A DNA stretch of 64,000 nt. It comes from Porticoccus sp033791605 (GTDB lineage Bacteria; Pseudomonadota; Gammaproteobacteria; Pseudomonadales; Porticoccaceae). Position numbers and translations under genes: made by a program. Of this stretch, positions 7,856 to 17,261 are shown piece by piece (positions within the stretch are counted from its first letter, which is position 1; every line of letters begins with the position of its first letter). The notes beneath the pieces are model-generated. The model saw only the letters and a program-made list of their open reading frames with translations. It did no database searches and was not told where the DNA came from. Where the stretch lies: NCBI GenBank assembly GCA_033791605.1, contig JASJGJ010000094.1, positions 62,001-126,000 on the forward strand, in the 5' to 3' direction.

Positions 7856-9517
7856 ATGTATAACAAGAAAAAACGAGGGAAAACGTTACTGTTTACCGCC
7901 CTATTCACTCTACTGATTATCGAGCTCACTGGCTGTAGCAGTGGTGAAAACAACGTTACTACGGGTAACCGGGAGGGCATTCTTCATTGGGGCAATGGTA
8001 CCGACCCACAAGAACTGGACCCACATATTGTTACAGGTATCCCTGAACACCATATTCTCACTGCACTGCTTGAGGGGCTTGTAGCAAAGAACCCTGCCAC
8101 CCTGGAGCCGATTCCTGCTGTAGCAAAAACATGGCAGATCAGTGATGACGGCAAAACCTATACGTTCCAATTGCGACGCAATGCTGTTTGGTCAAATGGT
8201 GACCCCGTAACTGCCCGTGACTTTGCTTGGTCCTGGTGGCGGGCACTGCAACCTGCCCTCGGTAATCAATACGCTTATATGTTGTTCCCCATAAAAAATT
8301 CAGAGGCTTATGCCAAGGGTGAGATAGATGATTTTTCACAAGTAGGTGTCAAGGTTATAGATAACCACACATTAAAAGTTGAACTCACCCATGCCACGCC
8401 TTACTTTCTGCAGCTGTTAGATCATTACAGTATGTTTCCGGTTCATCGCGCTACCATTGAAAAGTTTGGCAAGCCTGATGAACGCGGCAGCCTATGGACC
8501 CGCCCAGGCAACTTTGTCGGCAATGGTCCTTTCACCTTAAAAGAATGGCAATTGTTTAAACGGGTAACGGTGATCAAAAACCCAAACTACTGGGATGCCG
8601 ACAAGGTAAAACTCAATGGGATCAATTTTCACCCTATCGAGAATGTGACCACAGAGGAACGAATGTTTCGATCTGGGCAACTTCATCACACAGCAAGCAT
8701 TCCTATTGATAAGGTGGCAGTCTACAAAAAAGATAAGCCACATCAGCTTCTTACCCACCCCTATCTGGGTAACTATTTTTATCGTATCAATACAAAATTA
8801 CCTCACCTCAGCGATAAGCGTGTGCGCCGTGCATTGGCGATGAGCATTAATAGTCAACAGATTACCGAACAGGTGACGAAAGGTGGTGAAGTTCCGGCAC
8901 ACACCTTCACCCCACCGGATACACTGGGGTATACCGCCAAGTCAGCCTTTGAGTTTAACCCCGAGAAAGCCCGTGAGCTATTAGCCGAAGCCGGCTACCC
9001 AAATGGCAAAAACTTTCCCGTAACAGAATTGCTCTACAACACATCAGAAGGTCATCGAAAAATTGCCGTCGCGATACAGCAAATGTGGAACCAGTACCTT
9101 GGTGTCAACATTATCTTGAATAATCAGGACTGGAAAGTTTACCTCGACTCTGTAACTAATGGAGACTACAGCATTGCTCGTGCCGGCTGGATAGGTGATT
9201 ATGTGGATCCAAATACGTTTCTGGATATGTGGGTAAAAGATGGGGGCAATAACGGAACCGGTTGGTCAAACCCCCGCTACGATGAACTGATTCTGAAGCT
9301 TGCACCAAAAACTAAAGATAGAAATGAACGCTATAAATTGATGGCTGAAGCTGAAGCAATTTTACTTGAGGATATGCCAATCATTCCGATTTATATCTAC
9401 AACAGTAAAAGCCTTGTTCACCCCAGCTTAAAGGGCCTACAGCCTAACATCCTTAATTATGTACTCTATAAAAATCTGTCACTTGACCCCAGCCTCAGCG
9501 GGGTGAAACTCAACTAA
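7856..9517 (+). CDS. oppA: Oligopeptide ABC transporter substrate-binding lipoprotein
   Basis: Family 5 extracellular solute-binding protein of 553 residues that captures peptides for the importer encoded next to it. A basic N-terminus (KKKRGK), a hydrophobic stretch and the lipobox LTGC (Cys27) mark a lipoprotein; the residue after Cys is Ser. The body shows typical SBP_bac_5 features (WGNGTDPQELDP near the start, VRRALAMSI in the middle). Two starts are possible: GTG at 7841 or ATG at 7856; I chose ATG, with AACAGG upstream at a rather long spacing. The stop codon overlaps the next start (TAATG). Peptide specificity is inferred from family only. Confidence 0.88.
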   Translation: MYNKKKRGKTLLFTALFTLLIIELTGCSSGENNVTTGNREGILHWGNGTDPQELDPHIVTGIPEHHILTALLEGLVAKNPATLEPIPAVAKTWQISDDGKTYTFQLRRNAVWSNGDPVTARDFAWSWWRALQPALGNQYAYMLFPIKNSEAYAKGEIDDFSQVGVKVIDNHTLKVELTHATPYFLQLLDHYSMFPVHRATIEKFGKPDERGSLWTRPGNFVGNGPFTLKEWQLFKRVTVIKNPNYWDADKVKLNGINFHPIENVTTEERMFRSGQLHHTASIPIDKVAVYKKDKPHQLLTHPYLGNYFYRINTKLPHLSDKRVRRALAMSINSQQITEQVTKGGEVPAHTFTPPDTLGYTAKSAFEFNPEKARELLAEAGYPNGKNFPVTELLYNTSEGHRKIAVAIQQMWNQYLGVNIILNNQDWKVYLDSVTNGDYSIARAGWIGDYVDPNTFLDMWVKDGGNNGTGWSNPRYDELILKLAPKTKDRNERYKLMAEAEAILLEDMPIIPIYIYNSKSLVHPSLKGLQPNILNYVLYKNLSLDPSLSGVKLN

Positions 9518-10452
9518 TGTTTCGATTTATATTAAGTAGGCTATTACAAGCTATCCCAGTATTACTGGTGGTAATCACAGCGACATTCTTTCTGGTACGC
9601 GCCGCCCCAGGTGGGCCCTTTAGTGCAGAGAAAGCTGTGCCACCTGAGGTCATCAAGGCTTTAGAAGCACAATATAAACTAGATCAGCCTATGTGGCAGC
9701 AATACGTCAGTTACCTCAATGATTTAGCACATGGCGACTTTGGACCGTCTTTTCGATATCCCGGGCGTACCGTCGATGAATTAATTTCCGGGGGCCTACC
9801 CATTACCGCGGAACTGGCTCTGTATGCCATGTTAGTAGCCCTTATTATTGGTGTAAGTGCTGGTGTTTTTGCGGCACTCAAACCCAACACGCCACAAGAT
9901 TATGTTCCCATGTCTGCCGCCATGGTGGGTATTTGTATGCCTTCTTTTTTAATGGGCCCGTTATTAGTCCTTATATTTGGTATCTGGCTGGAGTGGCTCC
10001 CGGTGTCCGGTTGGGGAGATTTGCCCGGCGATAAAATATTACCTGCTATTACTCTGGGTTCAGGTTATGCAGCATTCTTGGCGCGCCTTAGTCGCGGTGG
10101 CATGTTGGAAATCATGTCTCAGGACTATATCCGCACGGCCAGAGCCAAAGGCTTACCGGAATGGGTCGTAGTGTTAAAACACGGCCTAAGAGGCGGTTTA
10201 ATCCCTGTGGTGGCTTTTCTAGGGCCAGCCTTTGCCGGGCTTCTCAGTGGCTCCTTTGTAGTGGAAACCATATTCCAAATACCCGGTCTTGGTCGCTTTT
10301 ATGTTCAGGCGGCATTTAACCGTGACTACACCATGATTTTGGGCACCACAGTGTTTTTTGCCACGCTCATCATTCTGTTCAATCTGTTATCCGACATTAT
10401 CGCGGTATGGATTAATCCCAAGCTTCGCCATCAAATACAGGAGGGACAGTAA
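9517..10452 (+). CDS. oppB: Oligopeptide ABC transporter permease OppB
   Basis: Inner-membrane permease of 311 residues with about six transmembrane helices. The N-terminal LLQAIPVLLVV segment is typical of OppB/DppB, and the EAA loop that contacts the ATPase is visible as ARAKGLPEW...LKHGLR near 206-225. Its start overlaps the oppA stop and its stop overlaps the oppC start (TAATG both times), which indicates translational coupling. It forms the translocation channel with OppC. Confidence 0.92.
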   Translation: MFRFILSRLLQAIPVLLVVITATFFLVRAAPGGPFSAEKAVPPEVIKALEAQYKLDQPMWQQYVSYLNDLAHGDFGPSFRYPGRTVDELISGGLPITAELALYAMLVALIIGVSAGVFAALKPNTPQDYVPMSAAMVGICMPSFLMGPLLVLIFGIWLEWLPVSGWGDLPGDKILPAITLGSGYAAFLARLSRGGMLEIMSQDYIRTARAKGLPEWVVVLKHGLRGGLIPVVAFLGPAFAGLLSGSFVVETIFQIPGLGRFYVQAAFNRDYTMILGTTVFFATLIILFNLLSDIIAVWINPKLRHQIQEGQ

Positions 10453-11345
10453 TGTCCGAACCTGTAGCCGTCATCTACAAGATCGAACAAGCAGAGAAAG
10501 GCACCTCTCTCTGGCAGGATGCCTGGATTAGATTACGCAAAAATACAATGGCCTTATTCGGTTTAGGCGTTATCTTGCTGCTCTGTATCATTGCCCTACT
10601 GACACCCTTTATTGCACCTTACGGATACGAAGAACAAAATCTTTTGTTAGGTGCAGTTCCACCCTCGACAGAACATTGGCTGGGTACTGATATCTTTGGC
10701 AGAGATATGCTGACAAGAATTATGTACGGCAGCCGTGTTTCATTGATGGTGGGCTTTATAGCTACAGGGGTCGCCTTGATCATTGGTGTACTCTGGGGAA
10801 CCATCGCAGGCTTCGCGGGAGGCCGCGTAGATGCCGTTATGATGCGTCTGGTAGACATTCTTTACGCCCTACCCTTTATGATTTTTATTGTGTTGTTGAT
10901 GGTCGTATTTGGTCGCAATATTTTGCTGCTATTCCTGGCTATCGGTGCCGTTGAATGGCTCACTATGGCCCGTATTGTACGGGGCCAGGTCCTCTCTTTA
11001 CGGAGACAAGAATTTATTGAGGCGGCTATTTCTCTAGGGCTTTCACGCTGGACCATTATTCGACGCCATTTAATACCCAATACATTAGGCCCCGTTATTG
11101 TTTACACCACGCTGACGATTCCCAGCGTGATGCTACTTGAAGCCTTTTTGAGCTTTCTTGGGCTCGGTATTCAGCCACCGCAAAGCTCTTGGGGTTTGCT
11201 GATCTCCTACGGCGTAGAAACCATGGAGGAATACCCCTGGTTATTACTATTCCCAGGTTTAACCCTGTCCATTACCTTATTTGCTCTAAACTTTTTAGGT
11301 GATGGTCTGAGAGACGCCTTAGATGTTAGATCGTCAAAAGATTAA
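10452..11345 (+). CDS. oppC: Oligopeptide ABC transporter permease OppC
   Basis: Second inner-membrane permease, 297 residues. It has the N-terminal OppC-type helix (LFGLGVILLLCIIALLTP), the DIFGRDMLTR segment and the EAA loop EAAISLGLSRW...RRHLIPN near 196-214. It pairs with OppB. The next gene begins 45 bases later. Confidence 0.92.
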   Translation: MSEPVAVIYKIEQAEKGTSLWQDAWIRLRKNTMALFGLGVILLLCIIALLTPFIAPYGYEEQNLLLGAVPPSTEHWLGTDIFGRDMLTRIMYGSRVSLMVGFIATGVALIIGVLWGTIAGFAGGRVDAVMMRLVDILYALPFMIFIVLLMVVFGRNILLLFLAIGAVEWLTMARIVRGQVLSLRRQEFIEAAISLGLSRWTIIRRHLIPNTLGPVIVYTTLTIPSVMLLEAFLSFLGLGIQPPQSSWGLLISYGVETMEEYPWLLLFPGLTLSITLFALNFLGDGLRDALDVRSSKD

Positions 11346-11390
11346 AGTAATTTATAGATAAATAATATAACTATATGATTTATAAATATT

Positions 11391-13088
11391 ATGCCATTAC
11401 TTGAAGTTGAAAATTTAGTCACACACTTTCATACCCGGGACGGTGTCGTTAAGGCTGTGGACGGTATCAGCTTTAGTGTTGATAGTGGTGAAACTCTGGC
11501 CATTGTAGGTGAATCCGGCTCAGGAAAGTCTGTTGCTTGTTACAGTCTGCTCAACTTGATTCCACAACCTCCGGGTAAAATTGAATTCGGCACTGCCCTG
11601 TTTAATGGCAACGACTTGCTCCAAACCAGCGAAAAAGATTTACAGAAAATTCGTGGCAATGATATTGCCATTATCTTTCAAGACCCCATGACCAGCCTTA
11701 ACCCTTACTTAACTGTGGGCGAGCAACTCATTGAACCTTTAATTTATCACCGCAACATATCCCGACAACAGGCCCTAAAGCGAGCCACGGAAATACTTGG
11801 TGAAGTGGGCATTATCGAACCTGAAAAACGCATTCACGGCTATCCCCATGAATTTTCTGGCGGTATGCGACAGCGTGTCATGATTGCCATGGCCTTGATC
11901 ACCGAGCCAAAATTACTTATCTGCGATGAGCCAACAACCGCACTGGATGTGACGATTCAGGCCCAAATTTTAGCGTTAGTGAAGGAGCTTCAAGAGCGGC
12001 GCAATATTGCCGTGATATTTATTAGCCATGACCTTGCTGTTGTCGCAGGAATTGCTGACAAAGTTGCCGTCATGAAGGATGGTATTATTGTCGAACAAGG
12101 AAATGTTGATGACATTTTTCATCGCACACAACACGAGTACACCAAAAAACTACTGGCTTCCATTCCGGAGGGGGCCAAACCTACGCCAACTCAAAATGAA
12201 AAAAATGAGGGCAATAACGGACAGACGTTACTGAGCGTACGTGAACTACAAACACAGTTTCGTGATTACAGCGGAGATAGCGTCTCTTGGCCTTTTGCCC
12301 TTTGGTTTACTAATAAGGCCGACAAAAAAATAATCAAAGCCGTTGATAATGTCTCCCTCGATATTAAGCGAGGAGAAATTCTTGGGCTGGTGGGTGAATC
12401 GGGCTCAGGCAAATCAACACTGGGACGCTCTATTCTGCAACTGGTTCCCGTCACCGGTGGTAATGTGTGGTTTGATGGTATAGAGCTAACTAGCTTATCC
12501 CACAATAATATGAAAACCATGCGTCGGCGTATGCAAATGATTTTTCAGGACCCTTACGCCTCTCTAAATCCCCGTATGAGTGTATTCGATACCTTAGCGG
12601 AACCCTTGCTATACCACGGTTTGGCCACACGAAAAAATGTGACTGAACAGGTTCTGGCCTTAATGGATGATGTGGGCTTATCTCATACTTCCATTCGCAA
12701 ATACCCCCATGAATTCTCTGGAGGACAACGTCAACGTATTGCCATTGGTCGAGCTATTGCCACAAAACCAGAACTGGTGATTGCCGATGAACCTGTATCA
12801 GCATTGGATGTAACCATACAGGCACAAATTCTTGATCTGATTCTATCTCTCGTAAAAAAACATAACCTGACAATGTTGTTTATCTCCCACGATCTGTCGG
12901 TGGTGCGCTATATCGCAGACCGAACGGCCGTTATGCATCATGGGAAATTAGTCGAAATGGGAAATACAGAAAGTCTGTTTGCGGCACCACAACATGATTA
13001 CACCAAGAAGTTGCTTTCGGCGATCCCTATTGCCGACCCGACAAGAGAAAGAGAACGCCAAGCTGCCTTTTTACACGAAGCTAGTTAA
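11391..13088 (+). CDS. oppDF: Fused double ABC ATPase for oligopeptide import (OppD-OppF type)
   Basis: Protein of 565 residues containing two complete ABC ATPase domains that energise the importer. Domain 1: Walker A GESGSGKS at 40-47, signature FSGGMRQR near 155-162, Walker B with ICDEP. Domain 2: Walker A GESGSGKS at 335-342, signature FSGGQRQR near 442-449, Walker B with IADEP. Each ends in the oligopeptide-transporter C-terminal region (HEYTKKLL, HDYTKKLL). In E. coli Opp these are two genes; the fused form is like YejF. A linker at about 262-280 is hydrophilic. Last gene of the opp operon. Confidence 0.93.
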   Translation: MPLLEVENLVTHFHTRDGVVKAVDGISFSVDSGETLAIVGESGSGKSVACYSLLNLIPQPPGKIEFGTALFNGNDLLQTSEKDLQKIRGNDIAIIFQDPMTSLNPYLTVGEQLIEPLIYHRNISRQQALKRATEILGEVGIIEPEKRIHGYPHEFSGGMRQRVMIAMALITEPKLLICDEPTTALDVTIQAQILALVKELQERRNIAVIFISHDLAVVAGIADKVAVMKDGIIVEQGNVDDIFHRTQHEYTKKLLASIPEGAKPTPTQNEKNEGNNGQTLLSVRELQTQFRDYSGDSVSWPFALWFTNKADKKIIKAVDNVSLDIKRGEILGLVGESGSGKSTLGRSILQLVPVTGGNVWFDGIELTSLSHNNMKTMRRRMQMIFQDPYASLNPRMSVFDTLAEPLLYHGLATRKNVTEQVLALMDDVGLSHTSIRKYPHEFSGGQRQRIAIGRAIATKPELVIADEPVSALDVTIQAQILDLILSLVKKHNLTMLFISHDLSVVRYIADRTAVMHHGKLVEMGNTESLFAAPQHDYTKKLLSAIPIADPTRERERQAAFLHEAS

Positions 13089-13120
13089 ATTTTTGAATTG
13101 AATGGCCTCGCAACCCCCCA

Positions 13121-14509
13121 TTAACCCCTAATTAACCTAACGCGAAACGACCGCCCTTTCAATTTTCCCTGACCTAGTTTTTGCAGCGCTGTTTTGTAGA
13201 CTTCGCGGCTCACTGCCACATAAGCCCAGTTATCAGCAATATTGATTTTTCCTACTGCGGCACCGGGAATACCATTCTCTCCCGTCAAAGCACCGAGAAT
13301 ATCACCGGCACGCACTTTTTGTTTCTTACCACCATCAATTTGAATTGTTTCCATCGCCGGACTTAAAATTGTTTTCTCTAACAAATGGAGAGAAGGCAAC
13401 GGCTCAGTAATGATCAATTGATCCAGATAATCTTCCAGCTGGGCGATCTTATGCCTCTCTTTTTCACTATATAAAGAGCATGCAACACCTTTACAACCAG
13501 CACGCCCAGTACGACCAATGCGATGAACGTGTATTTCAGTATCTCGTGCCAGCTGATAGTTGATAACAGCATCCAGCGCTTCAATATCAAGCCCACGAGC
13601 AGCTACATCTGTAGCCACCAATACCGAGGCGCTTTTGTTGGAAAATCGAATTAAAGTTTGATCGCGATCTCGCTGCTCCAAATCCCCGTGTAAAGCGACG
13701 GCACCAAAACCATAAGCCACCAATTCATCGGCTACCTCCTGAGTCTCTCGCTTAGTACTACAAAATACAACTGAGGATTCCGGGCGATACTTCAATAGCA
13801 ACAAACGCAAAGCAGTCAACCGTTGTTTGTCATCATCAACTTTAAAGAAATGCTGCTGAATCGTACTTTTATCGTGGGTGGATGCCACCTGTGCCATCAC
13901 AGGTTCTATCATAATTCGCTTAGCGATAGATTGTATTTCATTTGGAAAAGTCGCACTAAAAAGCAGAGTTTGGCGATCCGTGGGAAGTTGTTCAACAATG
14001 GCGTCCAAGGATGGCTGAAAGCCCATATCCAACATACGATCCGCTTCATCCAGCACTAGCGTTGTTAAGTGATCGAGCTTTAAGGTTTCCTTCCTCAAAT
14101 GCTCTTCTATTCGCCCTGGTGTGCCAACAATGATATGTGCCCCATGCTCCAAGGAACCTACTTGAGGCCCAAAGGGCATTCCCCCACAAAGAGTAAGTAC
14201 TTTGATGTTATGGATAGTTCGGGCCAATTTTCGAATTTCTTTGGCCACCTGATCTGCCAATTCTCTGGTTGGGCAGAGGACTAAAGACTGTACGCGAAAC
14301 TGTTTTACCTTAAGCTTTTCCAACAGTCCGAGGGAAAAGGCCGCGGTCTTACCGGAACCCGTTTTACCTTGCGCAATAACGTCCCTGCCCATAAGGATGT
14401 GAGGCAAGCTCTGTGCTTGTATCGGTGTCATCTCCTTATAACCTAAAGAAGAGAGGTTTTGTACCAACTCAGGATTTAAACAGATGGATGAAAAGGCAGT
14501 ATTATTCAA
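13121..14509 (-). CDS. dbpA: ATP-dependent RNA helicase DbpA
   Basis: DEAD-box helicase of 462 residues. Motifs are Q motif (MTPIQAQ), Walker A AQGKTGSGKT at 46-55, DEAD at 154-157, SAT, and HRIGRTGRAG. The C-terminal domain from about residue 390 (IDGGKKQK, GDILGALTGENG, FRVRL near the end) is the DbpA-specific RNA-binding domain that recognises hairpin 92 of 23S rRNA, so the likely role is late 50S ribosome assembly. It is a single gene, convergent with the opp operon, with only 32 bases between the stop codons. Identification rests on this C-terminal domain as well as helicase motifs. Confidence 0.95.
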   Translation of the reverse strand: MNNTAFSSICLNPELVQNLSSLGYKEMTPIQAQSLPHILMGRDVIAQGKTGSGKTAAFSLGLLEKLKVKQFRVQSLVLCPTRELADQVAKEIRKLARTIHNIKVLTLCGGMPFGPQVGSLEHGAHIIVGTPGRIEEHLRKETLKLDHLTTLVLDEADRMLDMGFQPSLDAIVEQLPTDRQTLLFSATFPNEIQSIAKRIMIEPVMAQVASTHDKSTIQQHFFKVDDDKQRLTALRLLLLKYRPESSVVFCSTKRETQEVADELVAYGFGAVALHGDLEQRDRDQTLIRFSNKSASVLVATDVAARGLDIEALDAVINYQLARDTEIHVHRIGRTGRAGCKGVACSLYSEKERHKIAQLEDYLDQLIITEPLPSLHLLEKTILSPAMETIQIDGGKKQKVRAGDILGALTGENGIPGAAVGKINIADNWAYVAVSREVYKTALQKLGQGKLKGRSFRVRLIRG

Positions 14510-14644
14510 TGTGTATCCTATAACAACAGTTAGGTCAGTGTGATTCTACGCGAGATTGGGAGAAATAGATGAAGGTAACATCGACAGACGGCATCTAAGC
14601 CCCGCCTATCTTTTCTGCCTTAAGACAGACTAGCTTTTAGAACT

Positions 14645-15058
14645 CTACCGTATAGGGACAATCGTTTTACCTATCGGTGCTATAGCGATACCTGCAAGCT
14701 TCAAATGTTGCAACCCAAAAGGAATGCCAACAATAATGATAAAACAGGTCAGCGCAGAAATAATATGACCGATGGCTAGCCAAAAACCAGCAAAGACAAA
14801 CCAAATAATATTTCCAAGCAAACCGAAAGCACCCGTCCCAATATCCTTTGTTTGAGTGAGTACATCACGGTTTACAGCCTCTTTCCCAAAAGGAAAAAAA
14901 GAAAATTGACCAATAACAAAGCAAGCCTTACCCCAGGGAATACCGATAATGGTTATAAAGGCCATCAAACCCACAAGCCACCATGCCAGCCCCATAAAGG
15001 CACCACCCAACAAAAACCAAAGTATATTACCAAGTAGCCTGATGAAACTTCTCCTCAA
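14645..15058 (-). CDS. YccF domain inner-membrane protein
   Basis: Integral membrane protein of 137 residues with two copies of the YccF repeat: each has a hydrophobic GNILWF or GNIIWF segment and then an IIGIPWG or IVGIPFG turn, giving about four helices. The function of the family is unknown. The frame is closed by a stop three codons before the TTG at 15058, so that TTG is the only standard start; an AGGAG lies just after it, inside the gene, which leaves the start uncertain. No partner gene is adjacent. Confidence 0.85.
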   Translation of the reverse strand: MRRSFIRLLGNILWFLLGGAFMGLAWWLVGLMAFITIIGIPWGKACFVIGQFSFFPFGKEAVNRDVLTQTKDIGTGAFGLLGNIIWFVFAGFWLAIGHIISALTCFIIIVGIPFGLQHLKLAGIAIAPIGKTIVPIR

Positions 15059-15091
15059 ATACCGCGATCATAACAATTAACCGCGCCTTTT

Positions 15092-15274
15092 CTATTCTCT
15101 TAACAGGACATCCGATTCTGTATTGAAGCGACCATTACCTTCCAGCACAGCATGAGCCTGACCACTATTATTAACCGCCGCTATAAAAAGCTGTTGAAAA
15201 ATCGGCCGACGAACAAACTTTAAATTCCAGCCAAAATTTTGAACTTTATCTAATACAACCTGCTGTATCTTCAT
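15092..15274 (-). CDS. Small conserved-looking protein of unknown function
   Basis: Sixty-residue frame from an ATG, with mixed, protein-like composition (basic segment KFVRRPIFQQ, then IAAVNNSGQAHAVLEGNG). It reads like a small cytosolic protein with a beta-hairpin, and does not overlap another gene. I have an impression of similar short proteins in related bacteria but cannot confirm it. No clear ribosome site is seen. It may be real or chance. Confidence 0.45.
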   Translation of the reverse strand: MKIQQVVLDKVQNFGWNLKFVRRPIFQQLFIAAVNNSGQAHAVLEGNGRFNTESDVLLRE

Positions 15275-15803
15275 TCAAATAATTATGAATATCAGAGGGC
15301 ATGGGTTTACCACCCTTCTTTTTTTCTAGGCAAAATACTACACCCATTTCTGTCCAATTAAGACAAGATACACAAGCTAATATTGTTATTGATTTTGTAC
15401 CATTTGGCTCATTACTTTAACTACCCATGCCTTTAAACCGAAAAAAATAAGACTCCATTTATAAACCTTTTCACCCTATCCTAGACTACAAATTAATATC
15501 CAACACTTAAATAATTGGTACAGCTAAACAATACAAATATTCACAATAAAAATAATGACTATCTACACTGCTTATGCACTACGCCATTTTCTCATCAACA
15601 CAAACTCTAGGGGCAAAGGCAAAGTTATATAGGTAGTATATAAATAGTCAGAATAGCGCAGAAAGAGTATAGAAAGATAACAATTAAGGGCTAAAAATTT
15701 ACACGAGCATCTTCTTCAGAAATGCTAACTTTTCAATATGCAGAAATAATCAACGGATAAGAAGATAAATAGAGAGGAAACTACAGAGCAGGAAAAACTA
15801 CTA
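15275..15803. other. AT-rich gene-free region
   Basis: About 530 bases with stops in every frame and no recognisable RNA gene or repeat. No promoter could be assigned with confidence. Confidence 0.5.
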
Positions 15804-15841
15804 TTCACCCCAGAGCTAGAAGAAAACACTCTGGGATGAAC
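15804..15841 (-). terminator. Possible terminator after the small lipoprotein gene
   Basis: CCCAGAG and CTCTGGG are inverted copies, extended after one mismatch by TTCA and TGAA, around a 13-base loop. The T-run on the minus strand is weak and several bases away, so this may be a weak terminator or only an mRNA 3' structure. Confidence 0.4.
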
Positions 15842-15868
15842 TTTTACATCAAATAAGAATAGTGAAGA

Positions 15869-16291
15869 TTATTCTTCTTGTTCAAGAAGCCACATAGTGT
15901 GTTCTACGCTACCTGGTTCGATACCTTCAGGAATTTCACGTAATTTAGGGTTTTCTTTCACTGTACTTAAGTCCCTATTTTTTACAATTTCACCTTGCTC
16001 ATTAATATATTCACCTTCTTCCAAATTTTCGGAGATGACGAAGGATGGAGCTGGAGCTGTAGAAACGTCACCACTAGCGCCCTCACCAAATTTTTCTGTA
16101 TCAAATCTGCTAATTTGATCTTCAGTCTTTACAGCCTCCACAACTTCTGTTGCTTTCGCTTCTGCAGCAGTTTCATGAGTAGCAGATTCTGAGGCATGAC
16201 TATCTTCTGTCATAGGGGCTTTATCAGCCTCACCACATGCGGCTAGACCTAGTACCAATGCTGATACTCCAAATAATTTAATAAGGTTCAT
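15869..16291 (-). CDS. Small acidic lipoprotein of unknown function
   Basis: Predicted lipoprotein of 140 residues. The signal peptide ends in the lipobox LAAC (Cys19), followed by a low-complexity Ala/Glu/Thr/Ser region (about 20-60) and a more structured acidic C-terminal part (about 65-140, with EIPEGIEPG). The start is set at 16291 because AGGAAG lies six bases before it; an in-frame ATG five codons upstream overlaps that ribosome site. No known domain is recognised. It stands alone. Envelope location is inferred from the lipobox. Confidence 0.75.
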   Translation of the reverse strand: MNLIKLFGVSALVLGLAACGEADKAPMTEDSHASESATHETAAEAKATEVVEAVKTEDQISRFDTEKFGEGASGDVSTAPAPSFVISENLEEGEYINEQGEIVKNRDLSTVKENPKLREIPEGIEPGSVEHTMWLLEQEE

Positions 16292-16581
16292 GCTTAACTT
16301 CCTCATGGTAATAATCTAAATAATTTTCGACTCTGCGGTCAAAGATGGGAGTCTAAATGCCCTTTTCTAAAAAATCTAGGGTTTTTAGCTAGGTTTTTAC
16401 TGCTATTCGTCGCTATTTTATTAATTAGGCCCCGTAAAAAAAGGGGGTATTACCGCAATGGCAACTTTTTCTTATCAAGGCGTTTACAACACCACCTAAA
16501 ATAACAAAAATACAATAACGATAGGTGCGCGCATAATACCATTGAACTTACCGAAAAACAGAAAAATACAACAAATACTAA

Positions 16582-16797
16582 CTATTCTAGAGCGTTATAG
16601 CTCAAGCTAGATCGCGCTTTTATACAGTTCTGGCAGATACAGGACCTATTCCTTTGCTTTTCAGGAATACGTGACAACAGTTCTTCCGAAATTACTGCCA
16701 CACGACACCAGCAATTACCATCGTCAACCCCGCAATGGTTATCTTGGCCACACAATGGGCAACTTTTGGAATCACTCAAAATATTAGTGCCAACCAC
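16582..16797 (-). CDS. Cysteine-rich CWC family protein
   Basis: Small protein of 71 residues with GTG start. The pattern CPLCGQDNHCG, then CWCRVAV, then CICQNC has the Cys spacing and the central Cys-Trp-Cys that define the CWC family, and the eight Cys suggest a bound metal such as zinc. The role of the family is not known. An AAGAGA stretch about nine bases upstream may serve as ribosome site. It stands alone. Confidence 0.8.
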   Translation of the reverse strand: MVGTNILSDSKSCPLCGQDNHCGVDDGNCWCRVAVISEELLSRIPEKQRNRSCICQNCIKARSSLSYNALE

Positions 16798-17261
16798 AGA
16801 TGATCTCTTTTTATATCACGTTAAAAATATATTATTGATTACCTATACGTAGATGAGTAAACGTTCCCTCCTCACAACCATTAGATTATCAACATTATGT
16901 TGCCTTATTCTTAGAGATACTTATACAGAAAATAATATCAACGATAAACTCTGACTCTGTAGATAAGTCATAAAACCCTTCTTATTTCTTTTTCTATTTA
17001 TGGAAACCAAGTAATAAGCCAATGGTTCATCAGTACCGAACAGCTCCACCAACTTTGAAGCAGTAAACCACCAACAGCAATGGTAGAACCCTCCCGACTC
17101 AAACCGGCCTGTCTTTATGGCATAACTACATATGTGAACCTATTGCCATTATCATTGGCTAGCTTTAATACTGGTTTATACTGAAGGGCTAGAATGATTG
17201 ATGTAGTTATCCAACAAACTTTTTAGCACAGTTAGTTTCATCACCAGCCACATAGCGAATC
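16798..17261. other. Gene-free region upstream of tauE/safE-like gene
   Basis: About 460 bases with no convincing frame. It separates the divergent CWC and TauE/SafE genes, so it should hold both promoters. No repeat or structured RNA is seen. Confidence 0.5.
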
